Assembly: GCF_003589745.1 (NCBI RefSeq)
Contig: NZ_CP032364.1
Span: 2,604,001-2,668,000, forward strand
Length of the DNA stretch: 64,000 bases
Reading direction: 5' to 3'
From: Lachnoanaerobaculum umeaense
GTDB lineage: Bacteria; Bacillota; Clostridia; Lachnospirales; Lachnospiraceae
The position numbers and the translations under genes are program-made. Each line of letters opens with the position of its first letter. The first letter of the stretch is position 1. Positions 17,665 through 27,299 of this stretch are shown here, piece after piece. Under the pieces are notes generated by a model. That model had not been told where the DNA came from, made no database searches, and saw only the letters and a list, made by a program, of their open reading frames with translations.

Positions 17665-18435
17665 TTATTTTAAAATCAAATCTGCCGCTTCATCAAGCCA
17701 TGGTGCCTCTACATATTCTACAAGACCCTCATCCACTTTATTTGCCACTTTAGGATCTATCGGTATCTTTGCAAGTACCTTTAAGCCTTCTTTTTTTGCT
17801 ATTTCATCAATATGACTCTTTCCAAAAATCTCATGTCTATGTCCACAATCCGGGCATTCAAAATAGCTCATATTCTCAACAAGCCCCAGAATCGGCACAT
17901 TCATCTTCTTAGCCATATTTACAGCCTTTGCAACGATCATTGAGACAAGTTCCTGGGGACTTGTAACAATTATAATTCCATCCACCGGTATTGACTGAAA
18001 TACAGTGAGTGGAACATCCCCTGTTCCGGGTGGCATATCTACAAACATATAATCAATATTGTTCCAAACGGTGTCCTTCCAAAATTGCTTTACTACTCCT
18101 GCTACTACAGGGCCCCTCCATATAACCGGATCTGTTTCATTTTCCAAAATAAGATTTGTACTTACTACATTTATTCCTGTACTTGTAACGGCCGGTATCA
18201 TAAGTTGATCATATGTCACACCAAGTTTGCCACTAAGTCCAAATGCCTTAGGTATAGACGGACCTGTAATATCCGCATCTATAATGCCTGCTCTAAAGCC
18301 TTTTGACCTAGCCTTTACAGCCATAAGAGATGTTACCAAACTCTTACCTACTCCACCCTTTCCGGAAACTATACCTATTACCTTATTGACCGTACTTTGT
18401 GGGTCAAGCTCTTCCCTAAACTCATTCATTGCCAT
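17665..18435 (-). CDS. mrp: Mrp/NBP35 family iron-sulfur carrier ATPase
   Basis: The 256-residue P-loop protein has SGKGGVGKSLVTS as deviant Walker A, DMPPGTGDV and a C-terminal CPDCGH pair that can bridge an Fe-S cluster in a dimer. The family loads Fe-S clusters on target apoproteins. Clostridial relatives often have a Cys-rich N-terminal stretch; it is absent here. No good SD lies close to the ATG at 18435, and no other in-frame start is available before a stop, so initiation may be weak. Confidence 0.86.
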   Translation of the reverse strand: MAMNEFREELDPQSTVNKVIGIVSGKGGVGKSLVTSLMAVKARSKGFRAGIIDADITGPSIPKAFGLSGKLGVTYDQLMIPAVTSTGINVVSTNLILENETDPVIWRGPVVAGVVKQFWKDTVWNNIDYMFVDMPPGTGDVPLTVFQSIPVDGIIIVTSPQELVSMIVAKAVNMAKKMNVPILGLVENMSYFECPDCGHRHEIFGKSHIDEIAKKEGLKVLAKIPIDPKVANKVDEGLVEYVEAPWLDEAADLILK

Positions 18436-18559
18436 ATTAAAACCACATAGACTTTTGTCTATGATTTCCTTTCTTATCTCTAAAATATATCCTCACTGAA
18501 TACAAGATAATTATACTAAAATTATCAATATTTTTCTATGAGTTTAATTACAGTTTGAT

Positions 18560-21500
18560 TTATATTTTCTCTACAACCTTGACATTTTCACTGCCCAGTC
18601 GTTCTTCCAAAATATTAGCTGCCTCCGTAGCCGGTACTCCCCATTCAGCACCAAGGTCCTTCTTCGCCCTTTCTTTTTTTAAATAAATAATAACTCTATC
18701 GTTTCCTGTTAAACTTCCGATATCAGAAAGCAGATTTCCCAAATCTTCCTCATAACTATCCTTATCACTGTATTGAATCCAAAGTTCCTTTTTTACTCTT
18801 CCAAACTCCCTTATACTGTCTACTATAAGTTTTCCTTCTTCTTCACCTGAGGTATCAACTCTACCCTTAACAAAGACCTTTCCTCCCTCGGTCAGTTCTC
18901 CACCATAGTTTTCAAATACTTTAGGAAATACCAAAAGTTCTATTCTGCCATACATATCTTCTAATGTACATATCGCCATCATATCTCCCCTTTTAGTAAA
19001 TCTCTTATTTACCTCTACCAGTAAACCGCCTATAGTTATCTTTCTTCCCGACTCAAGCAAAATGTTTCCGTTTTCATCCGGATAAAAGTCAATACTTCTT
19101 GTATCACAATGCTTTTCCAAAAGCGAAACATATTCTTCCAGAGGATGCCCACTGACATACATTCCCAGAACTTCCATTTCATATTTTAGAAGCTCCTCTT
19201 TGGAGTACTCCTCTATATGTATCATTTCTGAAACAAAACTATCTTTGTCCTCTTCACTTACTACATCAAAAAATGACATCTGTCCCGGAATAGTCGCCTT
19301 GCTCTCCTTTGATTTTTTTTCTACAAAAAGCTCAGCATTTAATATCTTTTCATGCCTATTGCCCTCCATACTGTCCAGGGCTCCGGCCTTTATAAAGCTC
19401 TCAATACTTCTCTTATTCAAATCCTTCTGCGGCAATCGGTTAATAAAATTCTCCAATGTGAGATATTTTCCATTCAAGGTTCGCTCTCTTACAAGTGTAT
19501 CCGCTACTGCCTTGCCTACTCCCTTTATAGTGGAAAGTCCAAATCTGATGCCATCCTTATCCACACTGAAAGCTCCCTCCCCCAGATTCACATCCGGAGG
19601 CAAAACCTTTATTCCCATATCAGCTAGACTTGCTATATATTCTGCCAACTTAGTAGGATGATCACTCACTGAAGTAAGTGAAGCCGCCATAAACTCCTTA
19701 GGATAATAATACTTCAGATATGCGGTCTGATATGAAACAACTGCATAGCAAGCAGCATGTGATTTATTGAATGCATAGCTTGCAAAATCTATCATTTCGT
19801 CAAATATTTTATTCGCAATTTTCTCATCTATACCATTATTTATACATCCCTTTATTCCATTTTCTTCATTTCCATATATGAAATTCTTTCTCTCAAGCTC
19901 CATAACATGCATTTTTTTCTTACTCATAGCACGACGAACTTCATCACTTCCACCCATAGTATAGCCTGCCAGATCTCTCACTATCTGCATTACCTGCTCC
20001 TGATACACTATACATCCATATGTAGGCTCAAGTATCGGTATAAGTTGCGGTGTATCATAAATTATATTTCCCTTTAGATTCTTCCCTTCGATATACTTTG
20101 GAATAAAGTCCATAGGTCCCGGACGATAGAGTGATATACCCGCAATAATGTCTTCCAGATTTTCCGGTTTCAATCTCTTCATGAAATTTTGCATTCCTGC
20201 ACTCTCAAGCTGAAACACACCGTCTGTTCTTCCGGTGGATATGAACTCATATACCTTCTTATCATCATAATCCATATCCTTTATATCAATTTCCACGCCA
20301 TAATTTTTCTTTATCATCTCCAAAGCATTTTGAATGACTGTAAGAGTACGAAGCCCCAAAAAGTCCATCTTTAAAAGCCCCAGCTCCTCTAAAGTGGTCA
20401 TAGTAAATTGTGTAGTCACCGAATTATCCACTCCCAATGCCAGTGGTACATACTCTTCCACTGCCTTCTTTGATATCACTACACCTGCTGCATGTATACT
20501 CGCATGTCTTGGTAAACCTTCAAGTTTTAAACTATAATCTATAAGTTCATGCACCACATCATCACTGTCATACAGTTCCTTTAACTCCTTATTTCTCTCC
20601 AATGCAAGTCCAAGTGTAATATCCTTATCTCTAGGTATCATCTTTGCAATGCTGTCACATCTGGCATATGGTATTTCCATAGCCCTTCCCACATCTCTTA
20701 TAACACCTCTTGCTTGTAATGTACCAAAAGTAATTATCTGACATACTCTTTCACTACCATATTTATTTACCACGTAGTCAATGACCTCGGCTCTTCTCTC
20801 ATCTGCAAAGTCCACATCTATATCAGGCATTGAAACTCTCTCAGGATTTAGAAATCTCTCAAAAATAAGATTATATTTAATAGGATCAATATCTGTGATT
20901 CCAAGGCAATAAGATACTACACTACCTGCTGCCGAACCTCTTCCTGGACCTACTGAAATCCCCTTACTTCTGGCATAATTTATATAGTCACAGACTATCA
21001 AAAAATAGTCTATATATCCCATCTTTTCTATTACACCAAGCTCATAGTACATTCTGTTCTTTATTTCTTCTCTATTTGGATAAATATCGGAATAATGTTT
21101 TTGAAAGCCTTTCAAGCATAGACTCTCTAAATATTCCTTAGCAGACATTTCGTTTGGCACCTGATATTCCGGCAATTTTGTCTCACCGAACTTTATTTCT
21201 ACATCACACATATCCGCTATCTTTGCTGTATTTTCTATAGCCTCAGGTGCATATGGAAAGAGTGCTTTCATCTCATCCTCTGACTTTAGGAAGAATTGGC
21301 CACCCTCATATCTCATTCTGTCGGGATCTGATACTGTCTTACTTGTCTGTATGCACAATAATATATCATGTGCTGTTGCATCTTCTGCATTTATATAATG
21401 AACATCATTTGTTGACACAAGTGGTATATCCAACTCTTTTCCAATTTTCATCAAAATCTGATTCACATACTTTTGTTCAGGTATTCCATGATTTTGTAGT

Positions 21501-22018
21501 TCCAGATAAAATGAATCTTCACCAAACAAATCCCTATATTTCTTTGCAGCCTTTATTGCATCATCCTCTCTACCCCTTGATATAAGTTTGGGAATCTCTC
21601 CGGCAAGACAGGCTGAAAGTGCTATTATACCATCATGGTATTCTTCCAAAAGTTCAAAATCTATTCTCGGCTTGTAATAAAAGCCTTCTGTAAATCCCTT
21701 CGACACTATCTTTGTCAAATTTTCATAGCCTCTATTATTTTTTGCAAGCAAAATAAGATGATAGTACCTGTCACCTTGCTTTGCCTGTTTCTCAAATCTT
21801 GAAGACGGACTCACATAAACCTCACACCCAAGTATCGGCTTAATACCGTTTGCCTTTGCCTCTTTATAAAAATCTATAACTCCATACATAACTCCATGGT
21901 CGGTTATGGCCAATGAAGTCATATTAAGTTCCTTTGCACGACTTATTATCTCTTTTATCTTACAGGAACCATCCAACAATGAATATCCTGTATGTACATG
22001 TAAATGTGTAAAAGACAT
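18560..22018 (-). CDS. dnaE: DNA polymerase III alpha subunit
   Basis: The ~1152-residue protein is the DnaE-type replicative polymerase. The PHP domain (FTHLHVHTGYSLLDG and the conserved His/Asp residues) opens the protein. The polymerase core carries GPGRGSAAGS and PDIDVDFADERR with the catalytic Asp pair, followed by a helix-hairpin-helix zone and an OB fold (about residues 990-1070, AICTLEDMYGRIELLVF). The start at 22018 (MSFTHLH) is set by GAGGAGAG directly before the ATG. It is a long single gene. A truncated copy of the hairpin repeat lies just upstream. Confidence 0.95.
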   Translation of the reverse strand: MSFTHLHVHTGYSLLDGSCKIKEIISRAKELNMTSLAITDHGVMYGVIDFYKEAKANGIKPILGCEVYVSPSSRFEKQAKQGDRYYHLILLAKNNRGYENLTKIVSKGFTEGFYYKPRIDFELLEEYHDGIIALSACLAGEIPKLISRGREDDAIKAAKKYRDLFGEDSFYLELQNHGIPEQKYVNQILMKIGKELDIPLVSTNDVHYINAEDATAHDILLCIQTSKTVSDPDRMRYEGGQFFLKSEDEMKALFPYAPEAIENTAKIADMCDVEIKFGETKLPEYQVPNEMSAKEYLESLCLKGFQKHYSDIYPNREEIKNRMYYELGVIEKMGYIDYFLIVCDYINYARSKGISVGPGRGSAAGSVVSYCLGITDIDPIKYNLIFERFLNPERVSMPDIDVDFADERRAEVIDYVVNKYGSERVCQIITFGTLQARGVIRDVGRAMEIPYARCDSIAKMIPRDKDITLGLALERNKELKELYDSDDVVHELIDYSLKLEGLPRHASIHAAGVVISKKAVEEYVPLALGVDNSVTTQFTMTTLEELGLLKMDFLGLRTLTVIQNALEMIKKNYGVEIDIKDMDYDDKKVYEFISTGRTDGVFQLESAGMQNFMKRLKPENLEDIIAGISLYRPGPMDFIPKYIEGKNLKGNIIYDTPQLIPILEPTYGCIVYQEQVMQIVRDLAGYTMGGSDEVRRAMSKKKMHVMELERKNFIYGNEENGIKGCINNGIDEKIANKIFDEMIDFASYAFNKSHAACYAVVSYQTAYLKYYYPKEFMAASLTSVSDHPTKLAEYIASLADMGIKVLPPDVNLGEGAFSVDKDGIRFGLSTIKGVGKAVADTLVRERTLNGKYLTLENFINRLPQKDLNKRSIESFIKAGALDSMEGNRHEKILNAELFVEKKSKESKATIPGQMSFFDVVSEEDKDSFVSEMIHIEEYSKEELLKYEMEVLGMYVSGHPLEEYVSLLEKHCDTRSIDFYPDENGNILLESGRKITIGGLLVEVNKRFTKRGDMMAICTLEDMYGRIELLVFPKVFENYGGELTEGGKVFVKGRVDTSGEEEGKLIVDSIREFGRVKKELWIQYSDKDSYEEDLGNLLSDIGSLTGNDRVIIYLKKERAKKDLGAEWGVPATEAANILEERLGSENVKVVEKI

Positions 22019-22121
22019 ATCTCTCCTCTTTTTCATTCAATACTTGTTATATTATATCATAATGAGGGAATATTTGAGTATATTGTCTGAAAAAGTGGTT
22101 AGAGAATATCTCATACATTCT

Positions 22122-22166
22122 GTTACATTTCAGGTATCCACTTTAGAACTTTTGTTTTACAATCTC
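22122..22166 (+). repeat. Truncated end of the hairpin repeat
   Basis: GTTACATTTCAGGTATCC followed by CACTTTAGAACTTTTG and TTTTACAATC matches the first ~45 bp of copy 1 with few changes, then stops abruptly. The sequence passes directly into the terminator at 22178. No second end is present. Confidence 0.8.
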
Positions 22167-22177
22167 AAATATAAAGA

Positions 22178-22201
22178 GCGGCTGCACTCTCATGCAACCG
22201 C
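22178..22201 (-). terminator. Terminator after the 1.7k-residue surface protein gene
   Basis: GCGGTTGC and GCAGCCGC pair around an 8-nt loop on the minus strand, followed by TCTTTATATTTG. It lies 19 bp past the stop of the surface protein gene. Confidence 0.7.
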
Positions 22202-22219
22202 CCATTTTATTATTTAGAA

Positions 22220-25200
22220 TTATTTCCAAACTCCATTTTCATTTACATAATATCCGTCAGGTGTATTTTCGTTTTGATACATAGAACCAAGAGGTCTACT
22301 ATCAATGTTTCCAAAGTTCCACCTATTTGTATTATTATCATAGAACCAGGTCTGTGCCGGTGCAGTCGGATTGAAATAATAGAAATCATTTCCTACCTTT
22401 GTCCAATTAGTGTGCATCGCACCACTACTTGGATTCAGATAGTACCATCTGTCATCATTTGCATCATGATGCCATCCCTTCATCATCTCACCATAGAATC
22501 CATTGTGGTCCATTGAAAGATAATACCACATATTGCTCTCAAAGAACCAACCTGAATTCATAATACCGTCATCACCGAAATGATACCACTCAGACTTTGT
22601 CTTGCCTTCAAAAGTATAGCTTAGATATGCCCAGCCTTTAGCTCTTCCACCATTTGAAAGATTGAATACCCATTTGCTATTATCTAAGTTTACCTTAGCT
22701 TCCTCAGGATTTAAAAGCTGCCAGTTACCATCAAGCCCGACTCTAAAGCTAGTGGTACTTGTGTTTTGTGCACTCTTTTTTGAAGAGCCACCGCTGCCAC
22801 CGGAACCGCCACGGCCACCGCCGCCCTTATTATTTGGTGTAGGTTTTGTTCTTATTCCCATACTGTTTAAGATAGAATTAAGTTCATTTAATACCTGCAA
22901 TAATTCAGGTGATAATGCCTTATTTGGAGCAGCTCTATTTAAAATCGCTCTTGCCTCTGCAGCCTTAGCCTGTGCTTTGGCTACATCACTTGCATCATAC
23001 TTGGAGGCATCAATATTATCAACCTTACCAAGGCTATCATTAAGTCCGTCTACAAGTTTAGCTCTATATTCAGCATCATTTGTATAATAAAGATATATAA
23101 TCTTATCTTCATTAATTACCATATTATTATTTATACTTTCCTTCTTGTCCATTCTCAAGCTGAGTCCATCATAAATCCAAGTAAGTCCGGTATTTCCATC
23201 TTCAAATGTATCCCCCCTACTTGGAAGGTCTGAAACATAATCTGATTCGTAATCTGATAGTCTACTTCCAGGTGCCACAATAATAGTCTTTAAAGTACTC
23301 ATATCAGGTATACTTACAAATCTTACTGTTGTTCCTGTACTTGTATATCCGAATATATATGTGTGACCCGTTTCAAAGTTATCGCTAAACTCACCCATAT
23401 ATCCGCTTCCACCTGCAGGATTCTCATATACTCCGGGTACACTTGTTAAAGCATTTGAATCTGTAGCAAGTTTATACAAACTATAATTTCTTGTTGATGA
23501 CAATGCTCCTGTATGTATACTTGCTTCAAGACTTAAAGGTGCATCAGCTCCTGTATAAGTATTCCAAGTACTTCCGCCATCATTTGAGCTCTCTACAAAT
23601 ATCCTAAATTCAAACTCTCCCTTATAAAGATCTGTGTTCTCATCCTGCACAAGTCTTTCATGTGCTCCTGTCACCTTTCTTTGGTCGATATGTATTCTAT
23701 AAAGTCCGGGAGTTGTTATGCCGGTAGGACCAACCGGATATGTTACTCCGATAGTATTCGGATCAAAAGTATTTCTATTTGGATAATAGTCAGGTGCAAA
23801 GTTTATTCCTGTATCGTAAAGAGCTTGAAGCTTTACAGATCCTCTTGGCATACCAAAAGATATTATTCCACTTGAATTGTTTTCGATATTATTACTATGA
23901 CCTGTATTGCCGGATATTACTCTCCACTCCTTAAATAATGCACCATTGTGGTCTATAGGCTCTGCTTGTATACTTACTGCCTGACCAAATCTTACAGACT
24001 GTAAATCTGCAAAAGTCTTACTAACTCCTCCAATACTTATCTGTGTGCTGGTTCCCGGTAAATCTGCATCATCAACTATTACATTTACAGGGAATACTGT
24101 TGCTGTTATACCAAGATTTCCCGTGTTTACATTCTCTGTTCTTACCCCATCAGCTATTCTTGCTGCTGGTGTATCATTACTTCCAAGCGGTCTTGGCACT
24201 ATAGTATAAATTGTATCCGGATCAAGATTTCCAAATGTAACCTTTCTGGAAGAATCCGGTGATGTAAAGTTATATACTACATTACCGCTCGAATCAAGCA
24301 GTGCGTACTGTGTATTTGCATCAGCAGGATCTATAACTATCTGTGCCATACCTGCATTGCTTGGATCTTCAGATGCTGTTGCATTCAACACTGTAGGTAT
24401 TGTAATAACTGTAGAAGGTGCACTTATACCTGTTGTTGGAACCGGATTTCCTACATTAATAGCTGTTGTAGTATCTGCTGTATATACTTTATAGCTTTCT
24501 CCCGGATGAAGCATTGAGCCTGATATCTTTCCATTATTTGATAAAAGCTGTGCTCCTGTTAATAAAGCAACCACATTTCCATCCCTATCTGCAACTACAT
24601 AGTTATATCCAACGCTCATTGCAGTTGGTGATATAGCATCTACTGCTATAACCGGAGCTCCTGTAGTACTATCTAAACTTGGAGTTACTTCCGGCACATA
24701 GAGTGCAGTTGCCAAAGTATTTCTACCATAGGCTGTGAATGTATATCCGTCAGGATAATCTGCTAAGTTTATTGTAGCAAAATCGACCTCTGCAAAGTTC
24801 TTATCATACCATGTAAGTACATATCCACTTTGCACTGTCAATGCACCGGTTGACTCATCTATCCACTCATTCAAATCTGATGAAGGAATATTTGTTCTTG
24901 CAGTATTATGTGTATAATCATAAGTTAAAACACTAGCTTCATTACCATTGTTAAATATTACATGGTTATCACCTGAAGCAAGTTTAAACTTTTTCCATCT
25001 TGTTGGATCAAGTTCAAACACTGCATTAACTGTTACTGTTCCTATACTTTGGTTTTGCTCCAAACTGTTTGCAGGGAGACTTCTTGGTGTTATAGCCGGA
25101 TCATCATCTGCAAAGCTGTTTACAGAAAGCCAGTTACCATCAGTCATCTTCCAACCTCTGAATCTATATCCCTGATCCGGAACCGGTGTAGGCAAGTCAC

Positions 25201-27286
25201 TGTCTGTAATATTTACATGATATGTTCCTGCTGTGATATTTTTCACTCTAGGCAAAGAATGAGTATCTTCTATAGGCTGACCTGAGAGTCCTGCTGCCAC
25301 GAATGCTGTATCAGTCGGATAAGTACCGCCTCCGTACTCATGCTCCGGAACTAAAAGTCCTATATTGTTGGTATAAGCAGGAACCATCAGCTTACCGCCC
25401 ATACCTGCTAAAGGATTTATAGCCGCTATAGAACCAATATCTCTGTTATATGTAATTGTTACAGAAATATTTTTGCCTACTCCTGCTGCCGAATTTACCC
25501 TAAGCACCTGATTTGTAGCTGTCCAAGCCTGTGCACCACCGGGATTCAGTTCATTTGTAATATCGCCTGAAAGAGGAGTAAATGTATTATCCCAAGCAGC
25601 AGTTGACTCCGGTTCTACTCCCGGTATTCCTGATGGAGAAGTATCATATGATATATATGTATCCAGCTTTGGAAGTGGTATACTATAATTTGCCCCTGTA
25701 GTACTGTCCACTCTTATAAATAAATTCCCTGTTGAAGCATTCTTATATACTGTACCTACAACCGGTATAGCAGGGCTTGCCGGAAGTGTAGCTATAGTAC
25801 CAATAGCGTCAACAACTTTGTCATTGATTTCATTTCCTTCTTCATCCACATAGTTTATAGTTATTCCCCTATAGTAGTTTGGATTCTTAATATAATTATA
25901 CTTTATAGTAACATTTTGATTTAACATTTGACCCTGTGGTTTATATCCATCTGCTAATCCCGCTACATTTATTGGTGTAAAGTTTGACGGATTAGTATCA
26001 AATGCAAATGGTATCATAATATCCATCACATTTCCTGATACATCAAAGAACTTTCCATAATTTGCTGCACCAGCAGGATCTGTTGATTTAGTATATGTAT
26101 ATTCTATTTCAACAGGATTTGTAGGATCCAAAATATATTCTACATCCGCACCCGGATTCAAATCTATATTTCCTGAACCATCCAGATTATATGTACCACT
26201 TTTTGCCTTTGTTGTACTATCAGTGTTTACATCCTGAGTTGCATAATAGTACTTACTTACAGGTCTGGTAATACTTCTTGGACTACCACTTCTTTTTAGC
26301 TGTCCGGCAAGAACAGTTACACCTTCACCGATAGTTACTCCGGCTACAGGATGCTCTTCATAGTCATAATAATTATCAACTACAGTTAGTTTAAATTTTG
26401 TATCTTGCTTAGGAGCATATCTAAATGTAATAAATGTATCCTTATTTATAGTAGTTTCACCAACTCTTTCATTGGTTACACTAAATCCGGGATTACCACT
26501 CCAAGCTGTATTTGTACCGCTCTTATATAGATTTACTTCACTTCCTACCACTTCGTATCCGATTATTGGTTTAGCATTTGCTTGGAAGCCTGTAAGTACC
26601 TCTTTTCCACCTGTGGTAGCTATATTCTCTGCAATAGGATTTATCACTGAGGTATGAGCAGCATCCATTGTTGATGCATTAAAATCGTACTTGCTTCCCG
26701 GAAGATAATATTCATTTCCATGACCGTCATTTGCACCCTTATATCCGACTACATAGTCAAACTTTTTACCATCAGATTTAAGTTCTGCATAATACACAGC
26801 ACCTTGATTTGTAATTGTAGGTATCTCTATTTGACTACTTCTTGGATATCCAAGAATATTTCCTTTTAGAGGAACTTGATTATAGCCGGCTATCTCATAT
26901 CCGTCCAAATCAAAATCGGAATCACTTATCCAACTTTTTCCATCAAATGTAGCTGTAGGAGAAAATGATGTTCCCGTAAAAAACGGCAATGTCTGATCTG
27001 CTATATGTTCTCCCGGATTTCCTGTTGCTACAATATTATTTACCCATCCTGATATCGAAGGATTCAATGTAGTAAAATCAAATCCCAAATATCCGTCTCT
27101 AGGTGTAACATCTCCTATATTTGCCGCAATTCCACCATATACTGCCTTTGTAGCAGCTGTATTCAAATTATGATTTACATAATTATAGCCTGCTGCATAT
27201 GCCGGCATTGCCGGTGCGAGTACAGTCATAACCATACTCGCAGACAATGACATGGCAAATCTTGTTATCATTGTTTTTCTTTTCAT
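22220..27286 (-). CDS. Large secreted surface protein with cell-wall-binding repeats (paralogue of the next gene)
   Basis: The ~1688-residue protein starts with a Sec signal peptide (MKRKTMITRFAMS, hydrophobic core, cut after AYA). The body holds MucBP-type modules (ITINYVDEEGNEI), beta-sandwich modules around GMAQIVIDPADANTQY and an InlB-like GYRFRGWKM segment. A helical FIVAR-like part lies near residue 1420 (DASKYDASDVAKAQAK) and a Gly-rich linker (GGGGRGGSGGSGG) precedes the tail. The last ~190 residues are choline-binding-type repeats (GWFFESNMWYYL, DDRWYYLNPSSG), ending TPDGYYVNENGVWK. It is probably anchored non-covalently to wall polymers and acts as an adhesin or scaffold. The start at 27286 has SD GGAGATG. 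Confidence 0.85.
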   Translation of the reverse strand: MKRKTMITRFAMSLSASMVMTVLAPAMPAYAAGYNYVNHNLNTAATKAVYGGIAANIGDVTPRDGYLGFDFTTLNPSISGWVNNIVATGNPGEHIADQTLPFFTGTSFSPTATFDGKSWISDSDFDLDGYEIAGYNQVPLKGNILGYPRSSQIEIPTITNQGAVYYAELKSDGKKFDYVVGYKGANDGHGNEYYLPGSKYDFNASTMDAAHTSVINPIAENIATTGGKEVLTGFQANAKPIIGYEVVGSEVNLYKSGTNTAWSGNPGFSVTNERVGETTINKDTFITFRYAPKQDTKFKLTVVDNYYDYEEHPVAGVTIGEGVTVLAGQLKRSGSPRSITRPVSKYYYATQDVNTDSTTKAKSGTYNLDGSGNIDLNPGADVEYILDPTNPVEIEYTYTKSTDPAGAANYGKFFDVSGNVMDIMIPFAFDTNPSNFTPINVAGLADGYKPQGQMLNQNVTIKYNYIKNPNYYRGITINYVDEEGNEINDKVVDAIGTIATLPASPAIPVVGTVYKNASTGNLFIRVDSTTGANYSIPLPKLDTYISYDTSPSGIPGVEPESTAAWDNTFTPLSGDITNELNPGGAQAWTATNQVLRVNSAAGVGKNISVTITYNRDIGSIAAINPLAGMGGKLMVPAYTNNIGLLVPEHEYGGGTYPTDTAFVAAGLSGQPIEDTHSLPRVKNITAGTYHVNITDSDLPTPVPDQGYRFRGWKMTDGNWLSVNSFADDDPAITPRSLPANSLEQNQSIGTVTVNAVFELDPTRWKKFKLASGDNHVIFNNGNEASVLTYDYTHNTARTNIPSSDLNEWIDESTGALTVQSGYVLTWYDKNFAEVDFATINLADYPDGYTFTAYGRNTLATALYVPEVTPSLDSTTGAPVIAVDAISPTAMSVGYNYVVADRDGNVVALLTGAQLLSNNGKISGSMLHPGESYKVYTADTTTAINVGNPVPTTGISAPSTVITIPTVLNATASEDPSNAGMAQIVIDPADANTQYALLDSSGNVVYNFTSPDSSRKVTFGNLDPDTIYTIVPRPLGSNDTPAARIADGVRTENVNTGNLGITATVFPVNVIVDDADLPGTSTQISIGGVSKTFADLQSVRFGQAVSIQAEPIDHNGALFKEWRVISGNTGHSNNIENNSSGIISFGMPRGSVKLQALYDTGINFAPDYYPNRNTFDPNTIGVTYPVGPTGITTPGLYRIHIDQRKVTGAHERLVQDENTDLYKGEFEFRIFVESSNDGGSTWNTYTGADAPLSLEASIHTGALSSTRNYSLYKLATDSNALTSVPGVYENPAGGSGYMGEFSDNFETGHTYIFGYTSTGTTVRFVSIPDMSTLKTIIVAPGSRLSDYESDYVSDLPSRGDTFEDGNTGLTWIYDGLSLRMDKKESINNNMVINEDKIIYLYYTNDAEYRAKLVDGLNDSLGKVDNIDASKYDASDVAKAQAKAAEARAILNRAAPNKALSPELLQVLNELNSILNSMGIRTKPTPNNKGGGGRGGSGGSGGSSKKSAQNTSTTSFRVGLDGNWQLLNPEEAKVNLDNSKWVFNLSNGGRAKGWAYLSYTFEGKTKSEWYHFGDDGIMNSGWFFESNMWYYLSMDHNGFYGEMMKGWHHDANDDRWYYLNPSSGAMHTNWTKVGNDFYYFNPTAPAQTWFYDNNTNRWNFGNIDSRPLGSMYQNENTPDGYYVNENGVWK

Positions 27287-27299
27287 TTCATCTCCTATG

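Noticed and set aside
22122..22166. Fragment considered as a promoter element of dnaE
   Set aside because: It matches the end of the hairpin repeat; a TATAAT lies closer to dnaE but without a clear -35.
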